NCBI RefSeq assembly: GCF_011927665.1
Contig: NZ_JAATJA010000001.1
Location: forward strand, 353,019-417,018
From: Desulfobaculum xiamenense
GTDB lineage: Bacteria; Desulfobacterota; Desulfovibrionia; Desulfovibrionales; Desulfovibrionaceae
Length of the DNA stretch: 64,000 bases
Reading direction: 5' to 3'
Shown here: positions 23,702-34,443 of the stretch, in pieces
Numbering within the stretch: position 1 is the stretch's first letter
How the letters are laid out: the number at the start of each line of letters is the position of its first letter
Program-made: the position numbers and the translations under genes
The notes under the pieces: model-generated
Database searches by the model: none
The model's input: the letters and a program-made list of their open reading frames with translations, nothing else
Told to the model about the DNA's origin: nothing

Positions 23702-26700
23702 GGCGTGCTCCGCGTGCGCCATGCGCCATCCGCATGCATGGTTTCGAGGTCCGGAATGTCCGAACGGCTGGCCGCACTGGTGATGTTGACGCGGTCGGTG
23801 AGTGTGGCAAAGCGGTAGCCGTACTCGCCGAGCGTCCCCTCGGCGCTGGCCAGAATGAACTTCTTCTTGCTGAGCTTGCGCTTCGGTTCGCGGATGATTT
23901 CCGTTGTGGAGCGGCCGGTGCGGCGGAAGTCCGTCTCCACGAGGTAGGCATGGGACGGCTTGGCGTTGTCGCTCTTGAAGTCCTGCACGCCGATGTCCAT
24001 CCGGTTGCCGGCAAGCGTGCAGTCCTCTAGCACGAGCGTGCCGCCGCCGAAGATGGCCTTTTTCTGGTAGGCCGTCGCACCCGTCTTGCAGTCCGCGATC
24101 GTTGTGCCCGTCGCCGTCAGTCGGGTTCGGTCCTTTGCGGCCATGCCTTGCGAGCAGTTGCGGATGACGCAGTTCTCCACGGTGAGCGTCGATGCCTCGC
24201 CGCCGCTTATGCCCTTGTCGCCGTGCCCTTCGATGAGCGTGTCCGCTATGCGCACGTGGGAACCGGAAATGTCCGCGCCATCGTTGGCGTTGTCCCTGAA
24301 CGTGCAGCCGGAGATGACCGATCCTGCTCGCACGAGGTCGAGATCCACGGCATCCGCACCGTTGTTGGCGAAGGTGCACGATTCCACGACGGCGTGTCCG
24401 AATTTCACGTTGAGGGAGTCGTCGCCGCCGCCCTTGCTGGCGTCCTCGAAGGTGCAGTGGCGGAAGGTGGCGTCTGCGTAGTGGGCGGCCACCATCGCCG
24501 AAAAGTAGGTTCCGTTGACGTAGGCCTCTGTTCCGCCGGAAATGTGGCAGTGTTCGAACGCTCCTCCGGACGCTTTCCGCAGCATGGCCAGCGTGCCCCA
24601 TGGGCGCGTGGGGTCGAGCCTGCGGATGACGATGGGGCGCTGCGCCGTACCCTTCGCCGTGATGGGACCATAGGCGACCAGAGATGCGCCTTCGTCCATC
24701 TCCAGCGTCGCGCCGGGTGCGATGACCAGCTCGATGCCCGTGGGGACGACGATCACGCCGCCGAGACGATGGATGCCAGCGTCCAGAGTCACCGTGCGCT
24801 CGTCAATCATGGTGAAGGTGGGATGCCGCGCCACGAACGCGTTCACATTGAGCGTGATGTCCGCGAAGTGCTTCAGCGGCGTTCTGTAGACGTGGGCTGT
24901 GTCGCCTTTGCGGGAACTGCTGGTTTCGGCTTCTGGTGAGTCCTGCGCAACTGCTATGGCCGGAGTCGTTAGCGTTGGGCAGGGGACGGCGTTTCCGTTG
25001 ACGGCGTTGACCATGGCGACGCTCACGTCGCGGGGCGAGAGTGGCGTGTCGCTGGTGATGATGAACGACGCCGCGCGCGGCGGCAGAATGCCGTAACGCT
25101 CCAGCAGCGTGTTCAGTCTGCGTAGGCGGGTCGGGTCGTTTCTGACTTCATCCGTCAGCATCCAGAGGAAGGGCATGGGCTTCGGATGATAGGGGAAACC
25201 CTTCCGCGTGTAGCAGGTGTTGAAAAGGTCCTTGTCCTGCGGGTCGGTGATGGTTCGCAGGATGTGCTCGTATTGGTATTTCCAGAGGATGATCATGCCG
25301 AGCTGGCGGTGCAGATCCGGCAGGAGGAGGGCATTGGGGCGGGCGATGCCGTCGACCATGGGCCGCGCGCTTGCCTCATCTGCTGTGGGGAGCGTTCGCG
25401 AGGCAGGGGCGACGGTGCAACGGCTGCCCGAGGGAGTGCGGATTTCGCTGATGATGGACGGACTCATGCCATCCGCGTCCGAGAGGATGAACGCGTCCTG
25501 ATAGTAGACGTTGATCTGGCCCTGCGTGGGTAGCGTGAGCGGGGCGCGTGGCGTCACCGTCAGCAGATGGCGAAGGCGGCCCTGTTCGTCCCTGCCGATG
25601 TGACGGAGCGTGTATCCGTGGGGTTGGGTGGTCTCAAGCGCATGGCGAATCGTCTGTGTCCGTTTGCTGAAGAGGGCTTTCTGGTTGCCGTAGGTGCGGG
25701 TGAGGAGTTTGGGCTCCATGAATTCCATACCGCGGTAGCCGTAGGTGACGGACTTGTCGTGCGCCGGGGCCGTGGCGGCGTGCAGGGTGTCCAGCTCGGC
25801 CAGCGCGGAGTTCAGGAAGGCCTCGGACGAAACGAGATTCCACAGCTTGCGCGTCTTGGCGAGGTAGCCTTCCGGGCGCAGGGTGACGAAGTCGATGAAC
25901 GGGTTGTGGCGGAGGAACATCTCCGGAACCTTGATGTTCTGGATGCGTACGTCGTAGGGCAGCAGTTCGAAGCGTCCGCAGGCCGTGTTCCAGTAGAGTA
26001 CATCGTTGTGCATCCAGTCGATATGCGAGCTTGAAAGCAGAGTCGAGAGCACGTCGATATCGACGAGGTTGTCGGTGTCGACGAGTAGCGAGAATGCTTC
26101 GAAGTCGTGATTGGTGACGGTCTGGCTCATCGCGTCGATGAGTTGACCCGTGTCGTAGCGGTTGCGGAAGTCTTTCGACGCCTTGATGTCGAACGAGGCG
26201 ATGGTGTCGATGGGGTAGGGCTCAGCGACGTACGTCAGGTCATCGGATAAAAGCACGGTGAGGTCGGTCACGCTGCCGTCCGGGCGACAGGCCACTTCGA
26301 GGCTCTTTCGGGAGCGGTCTATGCGCCACATGAGGCCCACGGGCTTGTGGTTCATCCTCAGGTAGACGAAGGAGTTGAGCATTGGCGCGAGGCCGATTTC
26401 GCCTGCCACCCGCTGTGCCCACGCCTCGCCGATGAAGGAGCGGCACAGGGGACGGATCAGGTCGATGCGCGAATTCTTGCTGAAGTTCACCCGCCATGAC
26501 CGGGTGCGTGCGATGTGGTGCCCAATGCCGAATCCGCGCGTTTTGATGCGCACGTCCACCGGTGGTCCGCCGTCGATGACGAGTTGCGCGGGCTGCATGT
26601 TGGCGTAGCCGGGCTGCATTTTCGTCACGGCGTCTTGATGGCGCTGGGCGATGCGGCTTTCGTCCCACAGGGCGTTTTCATCGACGATGATGTCGTACAC

Positions 26701-27930
26701 GGGCAGGCCGAGGGTTTCGATCTCGGTGTTCATGGCCGTGATGAATTCAGGCGACAAAAACTCCTCGAACGGGATGGGGTGGCAGGCCAGGCCGCTCGGC
26801 GAGCGCGTGAGTCCGAAGTGCTGGAGCAGTGGGTCGATGGTTTCGTCGGAGACGCCATACAGGCGCATGTTGTCGTAGAGGTTGGCGAAGCGGGATTGGC
26901 GGTGGGCCGCCGCTGTGGTTGGAATGGAAATGGTGACGGATTCACCGGGGGCGGTGAAGAGCAGTCCGCCGCGTGTCCAGCCATGCTGGGTGATGGATAT
27001 GGGGAGCTTGGTCCATGCCGCAAGCTCGTCGTCAGGCGTCCGGATTTCGACGTACGGGCCGTTGATGCCAAGCAGCGATTTGGTGTCGAAGACGAGCAGA
27101 TACTGCGCGCCGGGGGTGGTTTCGACACGTTGGTCGAGGCGGGCGACGGTGATGTTCGAGTTGAAGCAGCGTGCGCCGTCCGTTGGCTGGAAGAAGAACG
27201 TGTCTAGCGCGGTGGCGTTCGCGGGGCTGTGGTCCGCGATGTCGAAGAGGGGGGCTGTAATGGAGCGCTGTGTGAGCGCCTTCCATTGCGGCCCCATGTA
27301 TGGACGCAATCCCGAGAAGTAGGCCCGAAGCGGCTCCTCGCCCTTTTCCGACCATATCTCAATGGAAACCGAAGCGGATTTGATCTGTGGCGGCGAGAAT
27401 CCCGGCGGGTGGTTTTTGGCGATGAAGCGGGCAATCTCGGTCTGAATGCCGTCGATGGACAGCGTGTTGGCCTGCCTCGGTGCGCCCTGAACGTGGTGGG
27501 TGATGCAGAGCACGCCGTGGTTGACGACGTTTTCTGCTGCCCAGAAGTCGTTGGTGCCATAGAGGAGATAGGATAGGATGATTTCCTTGTCGTCCTTCGT
27601 CTTCACCTTGAAGCGGACGACGAGCTTGGCGAGATTCCCCTTCATTTCCTCAATGAAGTAGTCGAAGGCGATGGGACTATCGAAATGCTTTGGCTTGAGG
27701 GCGAAAGTGATGGGGCGCATCTTTGTGGCACAGGGATCACCGGGGAAGGATTTCGCAAATGCGGGCCTCAACCCTTCGCGAAGCGTCCAGCCGTCGAATC
27801 CGTGCTCGAAGGAGCCGTTTTGCAGCAGGTTGGCCGGAAGCAGGTCCTTTTGCTCGCAGCCCTGGGCAAGGAGGGCGCAGAAGGCGATGATCGCGAGCGC
27901 CATGGTCGTGCGAAATCTCTTCATTGTCAT
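23698..27930 (-). CDS. CotH-kinase / beta-helix lipoprotein, 1410 aa
   Basis: An N-terminal signal with lipobox LLAQGC (Cys about 25) predicts an outer-surface or periplasmic lipoprotein. A beta-sandwich, carbohydrate-binding-like region follows (about 30-350, 'NLLQNGSFEHGFDGWT'). Then comes a CotH-type kinase region (about 400-700) with 'RIKTRGFGIG', 'RSWRVNFSKNSRIDLIRPL', 'NSFVYLRMNHKPVGLMWRID' and 'HIDWMHNDVLYWN'. The last third (about 1030-1370) is a right-handed parallel beta-helix with repeats such as 'VESCTFANNGADAVDLD' and 'ISGCTFRDNANDGADIS'. CotH proteins are atypical kinases that phosphorylate extracytoplasmic proteins. First gene of the operon with the VTC and DUF4956 genes. Confidence 0.82.
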   Translation of the reverse strand: MTMKRFRTTMALAIIAFCALLAQGCEQKDLLPANLLQNGSFEHGFDGWTLREGLRPAFAKSFPGDPCATKMRPITFALKPKHFDSPIAFDYFIEEMKGNLAKLVVRFKVKTKDDKEIILSYLLYGTNDFWAAENVVNHGVLCITHHVQGAPRQANTLSIDGIQTEIARFIAKNHPPGFSPPQIKSASVSIEIWSEKGEEPLRAYFSGLRPYMGPQWKALTQRSITAPLFDIADHSPANATALDTFFFQPTDGARCFNSNITVARLDQRVETTPGAQYLLVFDTKSLLGINGPYVEIRTPDDELAAWTKLPISITQHGWTRGGLLFTAPGESVTISIPTTAAAHRQSRFANLYDNMRLYGVSDETIDPLLQHFGLTRSPSGLACHPIPFEEFLSPEFITAMNTEIETLGLPVYDIIVDENALWDESRIAQRHQDAVTKMQPGYANMQPAQLVIDGGPPVDVRIKTRGFGIGHHIARTRSWRVNFSKNSRIDLIRPLCRSFIGEAWAQRVAGEIGLAPMLNSFVYLRMNHKPVGLMWRIDRSRKSLEVACRPDGSVTDLTVLLSDDLTYVAEPYPIDTIASFDIKASKDFRNRYDTGQLIDAMSQTVTNHDFEAFSLLVDTDNLVDIDVLSTLLSSSHIDWMHNDVLYWNTACGRFELLPYDVRIQNIKVPEMFLRHNPFIDFVTLRPEGYLAKTRKLWNLVSSEAFLNSALAELDTLHAATAPAHDKSVTYGYRGMEFMEPKLLTRTYGNQKALFSKRTQTIRHALETTQPHGYTLRHIGRDEQGRLRHLLTVTPRAPLTLPTQGQINVYYQDAFILSDADGMSPSIISEIRTPSGSRCTVAPASRTLPTADEASARPMVDGIARPNALLLPDLHRQLGMIILWKYQYEHILRTITDPQDKDLFNTCYTRKGFPYHPKPMPFLWMLTDEVRNDPTRLRRLNTLLERYGILPPRAASFIITSDTPLSPRDVSVAMVNAVNGNAVPCPTLTTPAIAVAQDSPEAETSSSRKGDTAHVYRTPLKHFADITLNVNAFVARHPTFTMIDERTVTLDAGIHRLGGVIVVPTGIELVIAPGATLEMDEGASLVAYGPITAKGTAQRPIVIRRLDPTRPWGTLAMLRKASGGAFEHCHISGGTEAYVNGTYFSAMVAAHYADATFRHCTFEDASKGGGDDSLNVKFGHAVVESCTFANNGADAVDLDLVRAGSVISGCTFRDNANDGADISGSHVRIADTLIEGHGDKGISGGEASTLTVENCVIRNCSQGMAAKDRTRLTATGTTIADCKTGATAYQKKAIFGGGTLVLEDCTLAGNRMDIGVQDFKSDNAKPSHAYLVETDFRRTGRSTTEIIREPKRKLSKKKFILASAEGTLGEYGYRFATLTDRVNITSAASRSDIPDLETMHADGAWRTRSTP

Positions 27931-28186
27931 GTCGCGTGAAGTCCCGATGGTCTTGTTGCTGGTTGCCGCATGCTGATGTCAATGGGATGGTCGGCTCATG
28001 TTGAACGATACGCCGAAAGTGCAGCGAAAACATCCCGTTGATGCTATCGCAATTCGAGTATTGGCATGAGTAATACAACAAAAAGAACAGGAGTGTCCAC
28101 GCATTGCGACATGTTTGCCACAAAAACGTCGCAAGGTGTGGTGCCAAGGCGGGCAGCGTGGGGGCGTTTGCCTGCGGATGGTCGGG

Positions 28187-28522
28187 CTATTTGAGCATTT
28201 TCCCGCAGAATTCGCGGCGGAATTGGTTCATGGTCATGGGGGGCTTGCGCTTGGCTCCGTCCTCGCATCCGCGCTTGCAGATGGCTGTGGAGAGGGCTGC
28301 GGAAAAGCCGCTGATGCCGTCCTCGCCAATGAGGCGGGGACCGAGTGCCTGCACGAGGTAGTCGCATCCGGACTGGTCCATCTGCTTCCCGCCGTTGTAG
28401 CAGGTCATATAGATTTCGTAGATGTCGGAGCAGGTCGCTTCCTGTGCGGCGGTTTGTGTGGCGCAGGGAAGGACAGTCAACAGGGCGACAAGGATTGCGT
28501 ATAGGGCACGCGGTGTGCGCAT
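28187..28522 (-). CDS. small exported cysteine-rich protein
   Basis: The 111-residue protein opens with a signal peptide (MRTPRALYAILVALLTVLP, cleavage near TAAQE). The mature part has six Cys ('CSDIYEIYMTC', 'GCDYLVQALG', 'AICKRGCEDG', 'REFCGKML'). No family is recognised. The start at 28520-28522 is chosen because GAGGA lies 6 nt upstream and the signal peptide begins there. It precedes the CotH operon by about 250 bp on the same strand; a shared function is possible but not shown. Confidence 0.7.
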   Translation of the reverse strand: MRTPRALYAILVALLTVLPCATQTAAQEATCSDIYEIYMTCYNGGKQMDQSGCDYLVQALGPRLIGEDGISGFSAALSTAICKRGCEDGAKRKPPMTMNQFRREFCGKMLK

Positions 28523-28679
28523 GGCGGTTCCTCGCTTGTGGCGGTGACGGAGCGGCTGATGCCGGAGAGCCATCATGGCACACTTGGCGGGGAATGGGTA
28601 GGAAAGCGCGGGGGGATGTGCAGGTGATGAAGGGGGCGGGCCGTGGCTCGCCCCGTGTCGTTTCCGTGGCTGTGTCGGG

Positions 28680-29180
28680 CTATTTCTTGCCGCGTCTGGC
28701 GCGGAAGAAGTCGCGCAGGATGTTGCCGCACTCCTCGGCCAGAATGCCGTCGAGCACGGGGAAGTGGTGGTTGACGAAATCGAGGTGCGCTCCGTCCATA
28801 CAGGACATGACCGCGCCGGACTTCGGGTCCGCAGCGCCGAAGACGAGGCCTGCGATGCGGGCGTGGATGAACGCGCCGAGGCACATGAGGCACGGTTCGA
28901 GCGTGACGACCACGGTGCAGCCGTTTAGCCGATAGTTGCCGATTTTTTCGGCGGCGATGCGCAGCGCCTGCATTTCCGCGTGGGCGCTGGGATCGTTGCG
29001 GGTGATGGGGGCGTTGGACGCCTCGGCAAGAATGTCGCCATCCGGGCCGATGATGAGTGCGCCAACGGGAACTTCGCCCGAGTCGGCGGCGTGGTGAGCC
29101 AGCACGAGGGCGCGTTCCATGAGCTGTTCCCAGCTTTCCCAACCTTGGGGGACGTCCGGGAACGTGCTTGAGGTCTTCAT
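28680..29180 (-). CDS. tadA: tRNA adenosine(34) deaminase TadA
   Basis: The 166-residue cytidine-deaminase-fold enzyme has zinc ligands in 'SAHAEMQAL' (HAE) and 'LEPCLMCLGA' (PCxxC). It converts A34 to inosine in tRNA-Arg(ACG). Length and the C-terminal 'GNILRDFFRARR' helix fit the family. The start at MKTSSTF is chosen because the upstream in-frame sequence has no family character and overlaps purQ. It runs in the same direction as purQ. Confidence 0.93.
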   Translation of the reverse strand: MKTSSTFPDVPQGWESWEQLMERALVLAHHAADSGEVPVGALIIGPDGDILAEASNAPITRNDPSAHAEMQALRIAAEKIGNYRLNGCTVVVTLEPCLMCLGAFIHARIAGLVFGAADPKSGAVMSCMDGAHLDFVNHHFPVLDGILAEECGNILRDFFRARRGKK

Positions 29181-29275
29181 GATGTCTGCTCTGTGTCCGA
29201 TCGCCGGAGGCACCCCTGTCCGAGTCGTCCGCCGGGACGTATTCGCGTAGTGGATCGGGGTGCCTCCGGAAAAAC

Positions 29276-30085
29276 CTATCGGCTCTTGATGTACTTGACG
29301 GCGTTCTCGATGAGCACCGTTCCCAGCGTGGGCCGCGCGCCGCGGGTCCATGCGGGATGGTTGGTGGGATGGTTGAACGCTTCGGGGTGCGGCATGAGGC
29401 CGAGGATGCGACCGGTCGGGTCGGTCAGTCCGGCGATGCCGAAGGGCGAACCGTTGGGATTGAAGGGGTACTCCTGCGTCGGCTCACCGGTGGCGGGGTG
29501 CGCGTATTGCAGGGCCACGAGTTCGTCGTCCATGAGGGCGGTCAGCGTGGCTTCGTCCTTCGCGGTGAGCTTGCCCTCGCCGTGGCGAATGGGCATTTCG
29601 AGGATGTCCAGCCCCTTGGTGAAGACACAGGGGCTTTTGGGATTGGCCTTGAGGTGGACCCAGCGGTCCTCGAACTTGGCGGAGTCGTTGTGCGACAGGG
29701 AAACCTGTCGCTCGAAGTACTTGCCGCCCACGGCGGGCAGCAGGCCGAGCTTCACCAGAAGCTGGAAGCCGTTGCAGATGCCGAGGATGAGACCCCCGGC
29801 ATTGAAGAACGACCGGAGCTGATCGACAAGGGGCGTGCCCTCGCGGGTTTCGGCGAACTTCCACCGTAGCGCAGCGGCCTGCGCCGCGCCGAGGTCGTCG
29901 CCGTCCAGAAATCCTCCGGGGAAGATCAGGAAGTTGTAGTCCTCAACGCGGCAGCGCCCGGCGATGAGATCCGAAAAGTAGACGATAGTGGCGCTGTCGG
30001 CACCGGCCAACTCGGCCGCATAGGCCGATTCCTTCTCGCAATTCGTACCGTTGCCGGTGATGACGAGGGTTCTGACCTCCGCCAT
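29276..30085 (-). CDS. purQ: phosphoribosylformylglycinamidine synthase, glutaminase subunit
   Basis: The 269-residue class I glutamine amidotransferase has the nucleophile Cys in 'LILGICNGFQLLVKLGLLP' and His/Glu in 'GLMPHPEAFNHP'. It releases ammonia for FGAM synthesis in purine biosynthesis. The insert 'YPFNPNGSPFGIAGLTDPTGRILG' is typical of PurQ-like domains. GGAGG lies 5 nt before the chosen ATG. A sigma-70 promoter (30148-30176) and a leader hairpin (30105-30122) precede it. Confidence 0.93.
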   Translation of the reverse strand: MAEVRTLVITGNGTNCEKESAYAAELAGADSATIVYFSDLIAGRCRVEDYNFLIFPGGFLDGDDLGAAQAAALRWKFAETREGTPLVDQLRSFFNAGGLILGICNGFQLLVKLGLLPAVGGKYFERQVSLSHNDSAKFEDRWVHLKANPKSPCVFTKGLDILEMPIRHGEGKLTAKDEATLTALMDDELVALQYAHPATGEPTQEYPFNPNGSPFGIAGLTDPTGRILGLMPHPEAFNHPTNHPAWTRGARPTLGTVLIENAVKYIKSR

Positions 30086-30104
30086 AAATTCCTCCCATTG
30101 TCTT

Positions 30105-30122
30105 GACACCCAGGGGGGTGTC
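30105..30122 (-). promoter_or_regulatory. leader hairpin just upstream of the purQ ribosome site
   Basis: GACACCC (30105-30111) and GGGTGTC (30116-30122) form a perfect 7-bp stem that ends about 10 nt before the GGAGG of purQ. It could affect translation start or mRNA stability. Confidence 0.45.
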
Positions 30123-30147
30123 GACTAGCGTGTCCAAGGTCTGTGGG

Positions 30148-30176
30148 ACCATAATGACACTCACATGTGCCGTCAA
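30148..30176 (-). promoter_or_regulatory. sigma-70 promoter of purQ
   Basis: On the minus strand TTGACG (30171-30176), a 17-bp spacer, then TATGGT (30148-30153). The predicted start point is near 30141, about 55 nt before the purQ ATG. Confidence 0.6.
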
Positions 30177-30258
30177 CCGCTCAAATGGCCTGACTATGGG
30201 ACCCAACCTATCGAAAAAATATGCAGTATTAGCCAACTACGGCAGTAGTGCCTCGTTT

Positions 30259-30292
30259 CGACCCGCCGGATCTCACCAGTTTCGGCGGGTCG
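30259..30292 (+). promoter_or_regulatory. strong hairpin in the pyrG upstream region
   Basis: Perfect 10-bp stem CGACCCGCCG / CGGCGGGTCG with a 14-nt loop, about 100 bp before the pyrG start. It has no U run, so it may be a leader structure or a weak barrier between the divergent purQ and pyrG transcripts. Confidence 0.45.
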
Positions 30293-30300
30293 ACATTTGA

Positions 30301-32034
<1,734 letters not shown>

Positions 32035-32037
32035 GGA

Positions 32038-32850
32038 ATGAATTCCACTGAACTCTACGAGCTTTCCTGCACGGGTCCGTTTGTCATAGCGGGCCCGTGC
32101 GCCCTCGAAAGTCTCGATATCGCACTGCGTACCGGCGAGCGGGTGGCCGAGGCCGCCCGTGCGCTTGGGCTGACGGCCGTCTTCAAGAGTTCCTTCGACA
32201 AGGCCAACCGCACCTCGGTGACCAGCTTCCGTGGCCCCGGCATGGAGGAGGGACTCCGAATGCTGGCCCGCGTCAAGGAGGCCACCGGCCTTCCCGTCAT
32301 CACCGACATTCACGCCCCCGAGCAGGCCGCCGTTGTGGCCGAAGTGGCGGACGTCATCCAGATTCCCGCCTTCCTCTGCCGGCAGACCGACCTTCTGGTC
32401 GCCGCGGGCGAGACCGGGCGGATCATCAGCGTGAAGAAGGGTCAGTTCCTCGCTCCGTGGGACATGCGCCACGCGGTGGAGAAGATTCGCTCCACCGGCA
32501 ACGGCAAGATATGGCTCACCGAGCGCGGCGCATCCTTCGGATACAACAATCTCGTCGTGGATTTCCGCGCTTTGTCCATCATGGCCGGGTTCGGCTGCCC
32601 CGTGGTGTTCGACGCCACGCATTCCGTGCAGTTGCCGGGCGGGCAGGGTGGATGTTCTGGCGGGCAGCGCGAGTTCGTGCCCGTGCTGGCTCGTGCGGCC
32701 GTTGCCGCCGGTGCCAACGGCGTGTTCCTCGAAACGCATCCTGATCCGGACAAGGCTCTGTGCGACGGTCCCAACTCCTGGCCCCTCGATCGGCTCGACG
32801 CGCTGCTGCGCGATCTCGTCGCCCTGTGGAATGTCGGCCATGAGTGCTAG
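32038..32850 (+). CDS. kdsA: Kdo-8-phosphate synthase
   Basis: The 270-residue protein condenses PEP and arabinose-5-phosphate. Signatures: '[11 protein letters not shown]', '[12 protein letters not shown]', '[14 protein letters not shown]', '[13 protein letters not shown]', '[20 protein letters not shown]' and '[21 protein letters not shown]'. The Cys in 'GPCALES' and the general residue set are typical. It starts 3 bp after pyrG and overlaps kdsC by 11 nt. Confidence 0.98.
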   Translation: MNSTELYELSCTGPFVIAGPCALESLDIALRTGERVAEAARALGLTAVFKSSFDKANRTSVTSFRGPGMEEGLRMLARVKEATGLPVITDIHAPEQAAVVAEVADVIQIPAFLCRQTDLLVAAGETGRIISVKKGQFLAPWDMRHAVEKIRSTGNGKIWLTERGASFGYNNLVVDFRALSIMAGFGCPVVFDATHSVQLPGGQGGCSGGQREFVPVLARAAVAAGANGVFLETHPDPDKALCDGPNSWPLDRLDALLRDLVALWNVGHEC

Positions 32851-33376
32851 CGAAGCCGCCATTGCCGCAGCTCGTCAGGTGCGGGTGCTCGTGCTCGACG
32901 TGGACGGTGTGCTCACCGATGGCGGGCTGTACTACGACGCGGCGGGAGATGTCTCCAAGCGCTTCAACGTGCAGGATGGGCTGGGCATCAAGCTCGCCCA
33001 GGCCGCCGGTCTCGTCGTGGCCGTCATCACCGGACTGAAGTCCAAGGCTGTGGAGAAGCGCGTGCGCGAACTCGGCATCAAGGACTACCACGCTGGACAC
33101 ACGGCCAAGATTCCCCTGCTGCAACAGATTTGCGACGCCCATGGCGTGCAGATGTCGCAGGTCGCCTATCTTGGCGACGACTGGGTTGACGCCGGGCCTT
33201 TGCGCAGCGTTGGTCTGCCCATGGCCGTGTGTAACGCCCAGCCCGAGATTCGCGACATGGCCGCGTGGGTGTCCACCGTTCCCGGCGGACATGGTGCCGT
33301 ACGCGAGTGCATCCGCTTCATCCTCGAAGCGCAGGACAAGCTGGGCATCCTCTGGGAGGAATGGAAAATCCGATGA
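32840..33376 (+). CDS. kdsC: Kdo-8-phosphate phosphatase
   Basis: The 178-residue HAD-family enzyme without a large cap has motif I '[15 protein letters not shown]', motif II '[10 protein letters not shown]' and motifs III/IV '[14 protein letters not shown]'. It removes phosphate from the KdsA product. The ATG at 32840 overlaps the end of kdsA; an alternative ATG 9 nt earlier is possible. Confidence 0.96.
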   Translation: MSASEAAIAAARQVRVLVLDVDGVLTDGGLYYDAAGDVSKRFNVQDGLGIKLAQAAGLVVAVITGLKSKAVEKRVRELGIKDYHAGHTAKIPLLQQICDAHGVQMSQVAYLGDDWVDAGPLRSVGLPMAVCNAQPEIRDMAAWVSTVPGGHGAVRECIRFILEAQDKLGILWEEWKIR

Positions 33377-33945
33377 ACCGTTCGCGTCTCGTCCTTGTCA
33401 TCACGGTTTCGTTGATTGCCATTTTGGGCGCGGCGTATCTCGTGTGGATCGGCAGCGGCGGGCCGGACGGCGACGACGTCATCACCGCACCCCCGGTGGA
33501 CATGTCCATGCAGGGGGTGGAGTTGACGCGCAGTTCCGGCGACGGTTCGCGCTGGACGCTCAAGGCCGAGGGTGCCGAATATCAGCAGGAGGACGGCGTG
33601 GTCAGCGTCCGTTCCCCGCGCATCGAGTGGGAGCGCGCCGACCATGATTCCGTGACGGTCACGTCCGCGAGCGGAACCGTGGATCAGAGCAGCGGCAACG
33701 CCCAGCTCTGGCCCGACGTGGTCATCGTCTCCGGTGACACCACAGTGCACGCCGGACGCCTCGAATACAGCGAGCAGAAGCGATCCATCCACCTGCGCGA
33801 GGACGTCCGCATCGTGCGCGGAGGGCTTGCTCTCGACGCGCCGGAAGTCGTTTTCGATCTCGATACCAATGTGATTACAGCCACCGGCGGCGTCCGGGCC
33901 GAACTGACGGGCCATGCGGAGCCGACCATGGAGGACAAGCCGTGA
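33373..33945 (+). CDS. lptC: LPS export protein LptC
   Basis: The 190-residue protein has one N-terminal membrane helix ('LVLVITVSLIAILGAAYLVWI') and a periplasmic beta-jellyroll of the LptC type ('GVELTRSSGDGSRWTLKAEGAEYQQEDGVVSVRSPRI'). It links the LptB2FG transporter to the LptA bridge. The start overlaps the kdsC stop as ATGA; an ATG four codons earlier is the alternative. Sequence conservation of LptC is low, so context carries part of the call. Confidence 0.85.
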   Translation: MNRSRLVLVITVSLIAILGAAYLVWIGSGGPDGDDVITAPPVDMSMQGVELTRSSGDGSRWTLKAEGAEYQQEDGVVSVRSPRIEWERADHDSVTVTSASGTVDQSSGNAQLWPDVVIVSGDTTVHAGRLEYSEQKRSIHLREDVRIVRGGLALDAPEVVFDLDTNVITATGGVRAELTGHAEPTMEDKP

Positions 33946-34442
33946 AGACCTTCCCCCGTATCGCCGCGTTCGCCATCGCCGCCACGCTTATGACCGCACC
34001 TCTTGCGGTCGCGCAGTCCACGTCCGTTCCGACGAAGATCACCTCTCAGAAGACCGTCTACGATCAGGACGGCCGGACCGTCGTCTTCCGTGGCGACGTG
34101 TTGGTGGTGCGCCCCGACATGAAGATATGGGCGGACGTTATGACCGTGCGCCTCGACGCCTCCGCGAAGCAGGGGCAGCCGGGCACCATCTCCCGTATCG
34201 AGGCCACCGGCAATGTGCGCCTTGAGCGCGAGGGCAAGAAGGGCCAGTGCGCCAAGGCCGTGTACGATGCCGCCAAGGGCCTTTTGACCCTCAGCGGAGA
34301 CCCGCGCCTCGCCGATGGCGACAACAGCATCTCCGGTAAGGTCATCCGCCTGTGGCTCAAGGACAACCGCAGCGAGGTCGAGGGCGGCGACAAGCCCGTG
34401 GAAGCCATATTCTTCACCCCCGGTGCCGAGGCGGGAAAGTAG
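33942..34442 (+). CDS. lptA: LPS transport periplasmic protein LptA
   Basis: The 166-residue OstA/LptA-fold protein has a signal peptide (MKTFPRIAAFAIAATLMTAPLAVAQ) and then 'TKITSQKTVYDQDGRTVVFRGDVLVVRPDMKIWAD', the typical opening strand repeat. GTG start overlapping the lptC stop as GTGA, with GGAGG 7 nt upstream. It forms the periplasmic bridge for LPS. Confidence 0.93.
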   Translation: MKTFPRIAAFAIAATLMTAPLAVAQSTSVPTKITSQKTVYDQDGRTVVFRGDVLVVRPDMKIWADVMTVRLDASAKQGQPGTISRIEATGNVRLEREGKKGQCAKAVYDAAKGLLTLSGDPRLADGDNSISGKVIRLWLKDNRSEVEGGDKPVEAIFFTPGAEAGK

Positions 34443-34443
34443 C

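Noticed and set aside
23702-24601. Upstream extension of the VTC frame to 24601 (would give 529 aa)
   Set aside because: The extra residues are Arg/Gly/His-rich out-of-frame reading of the CotH gene. The true start is the ATGA overlap at 23699-23701.
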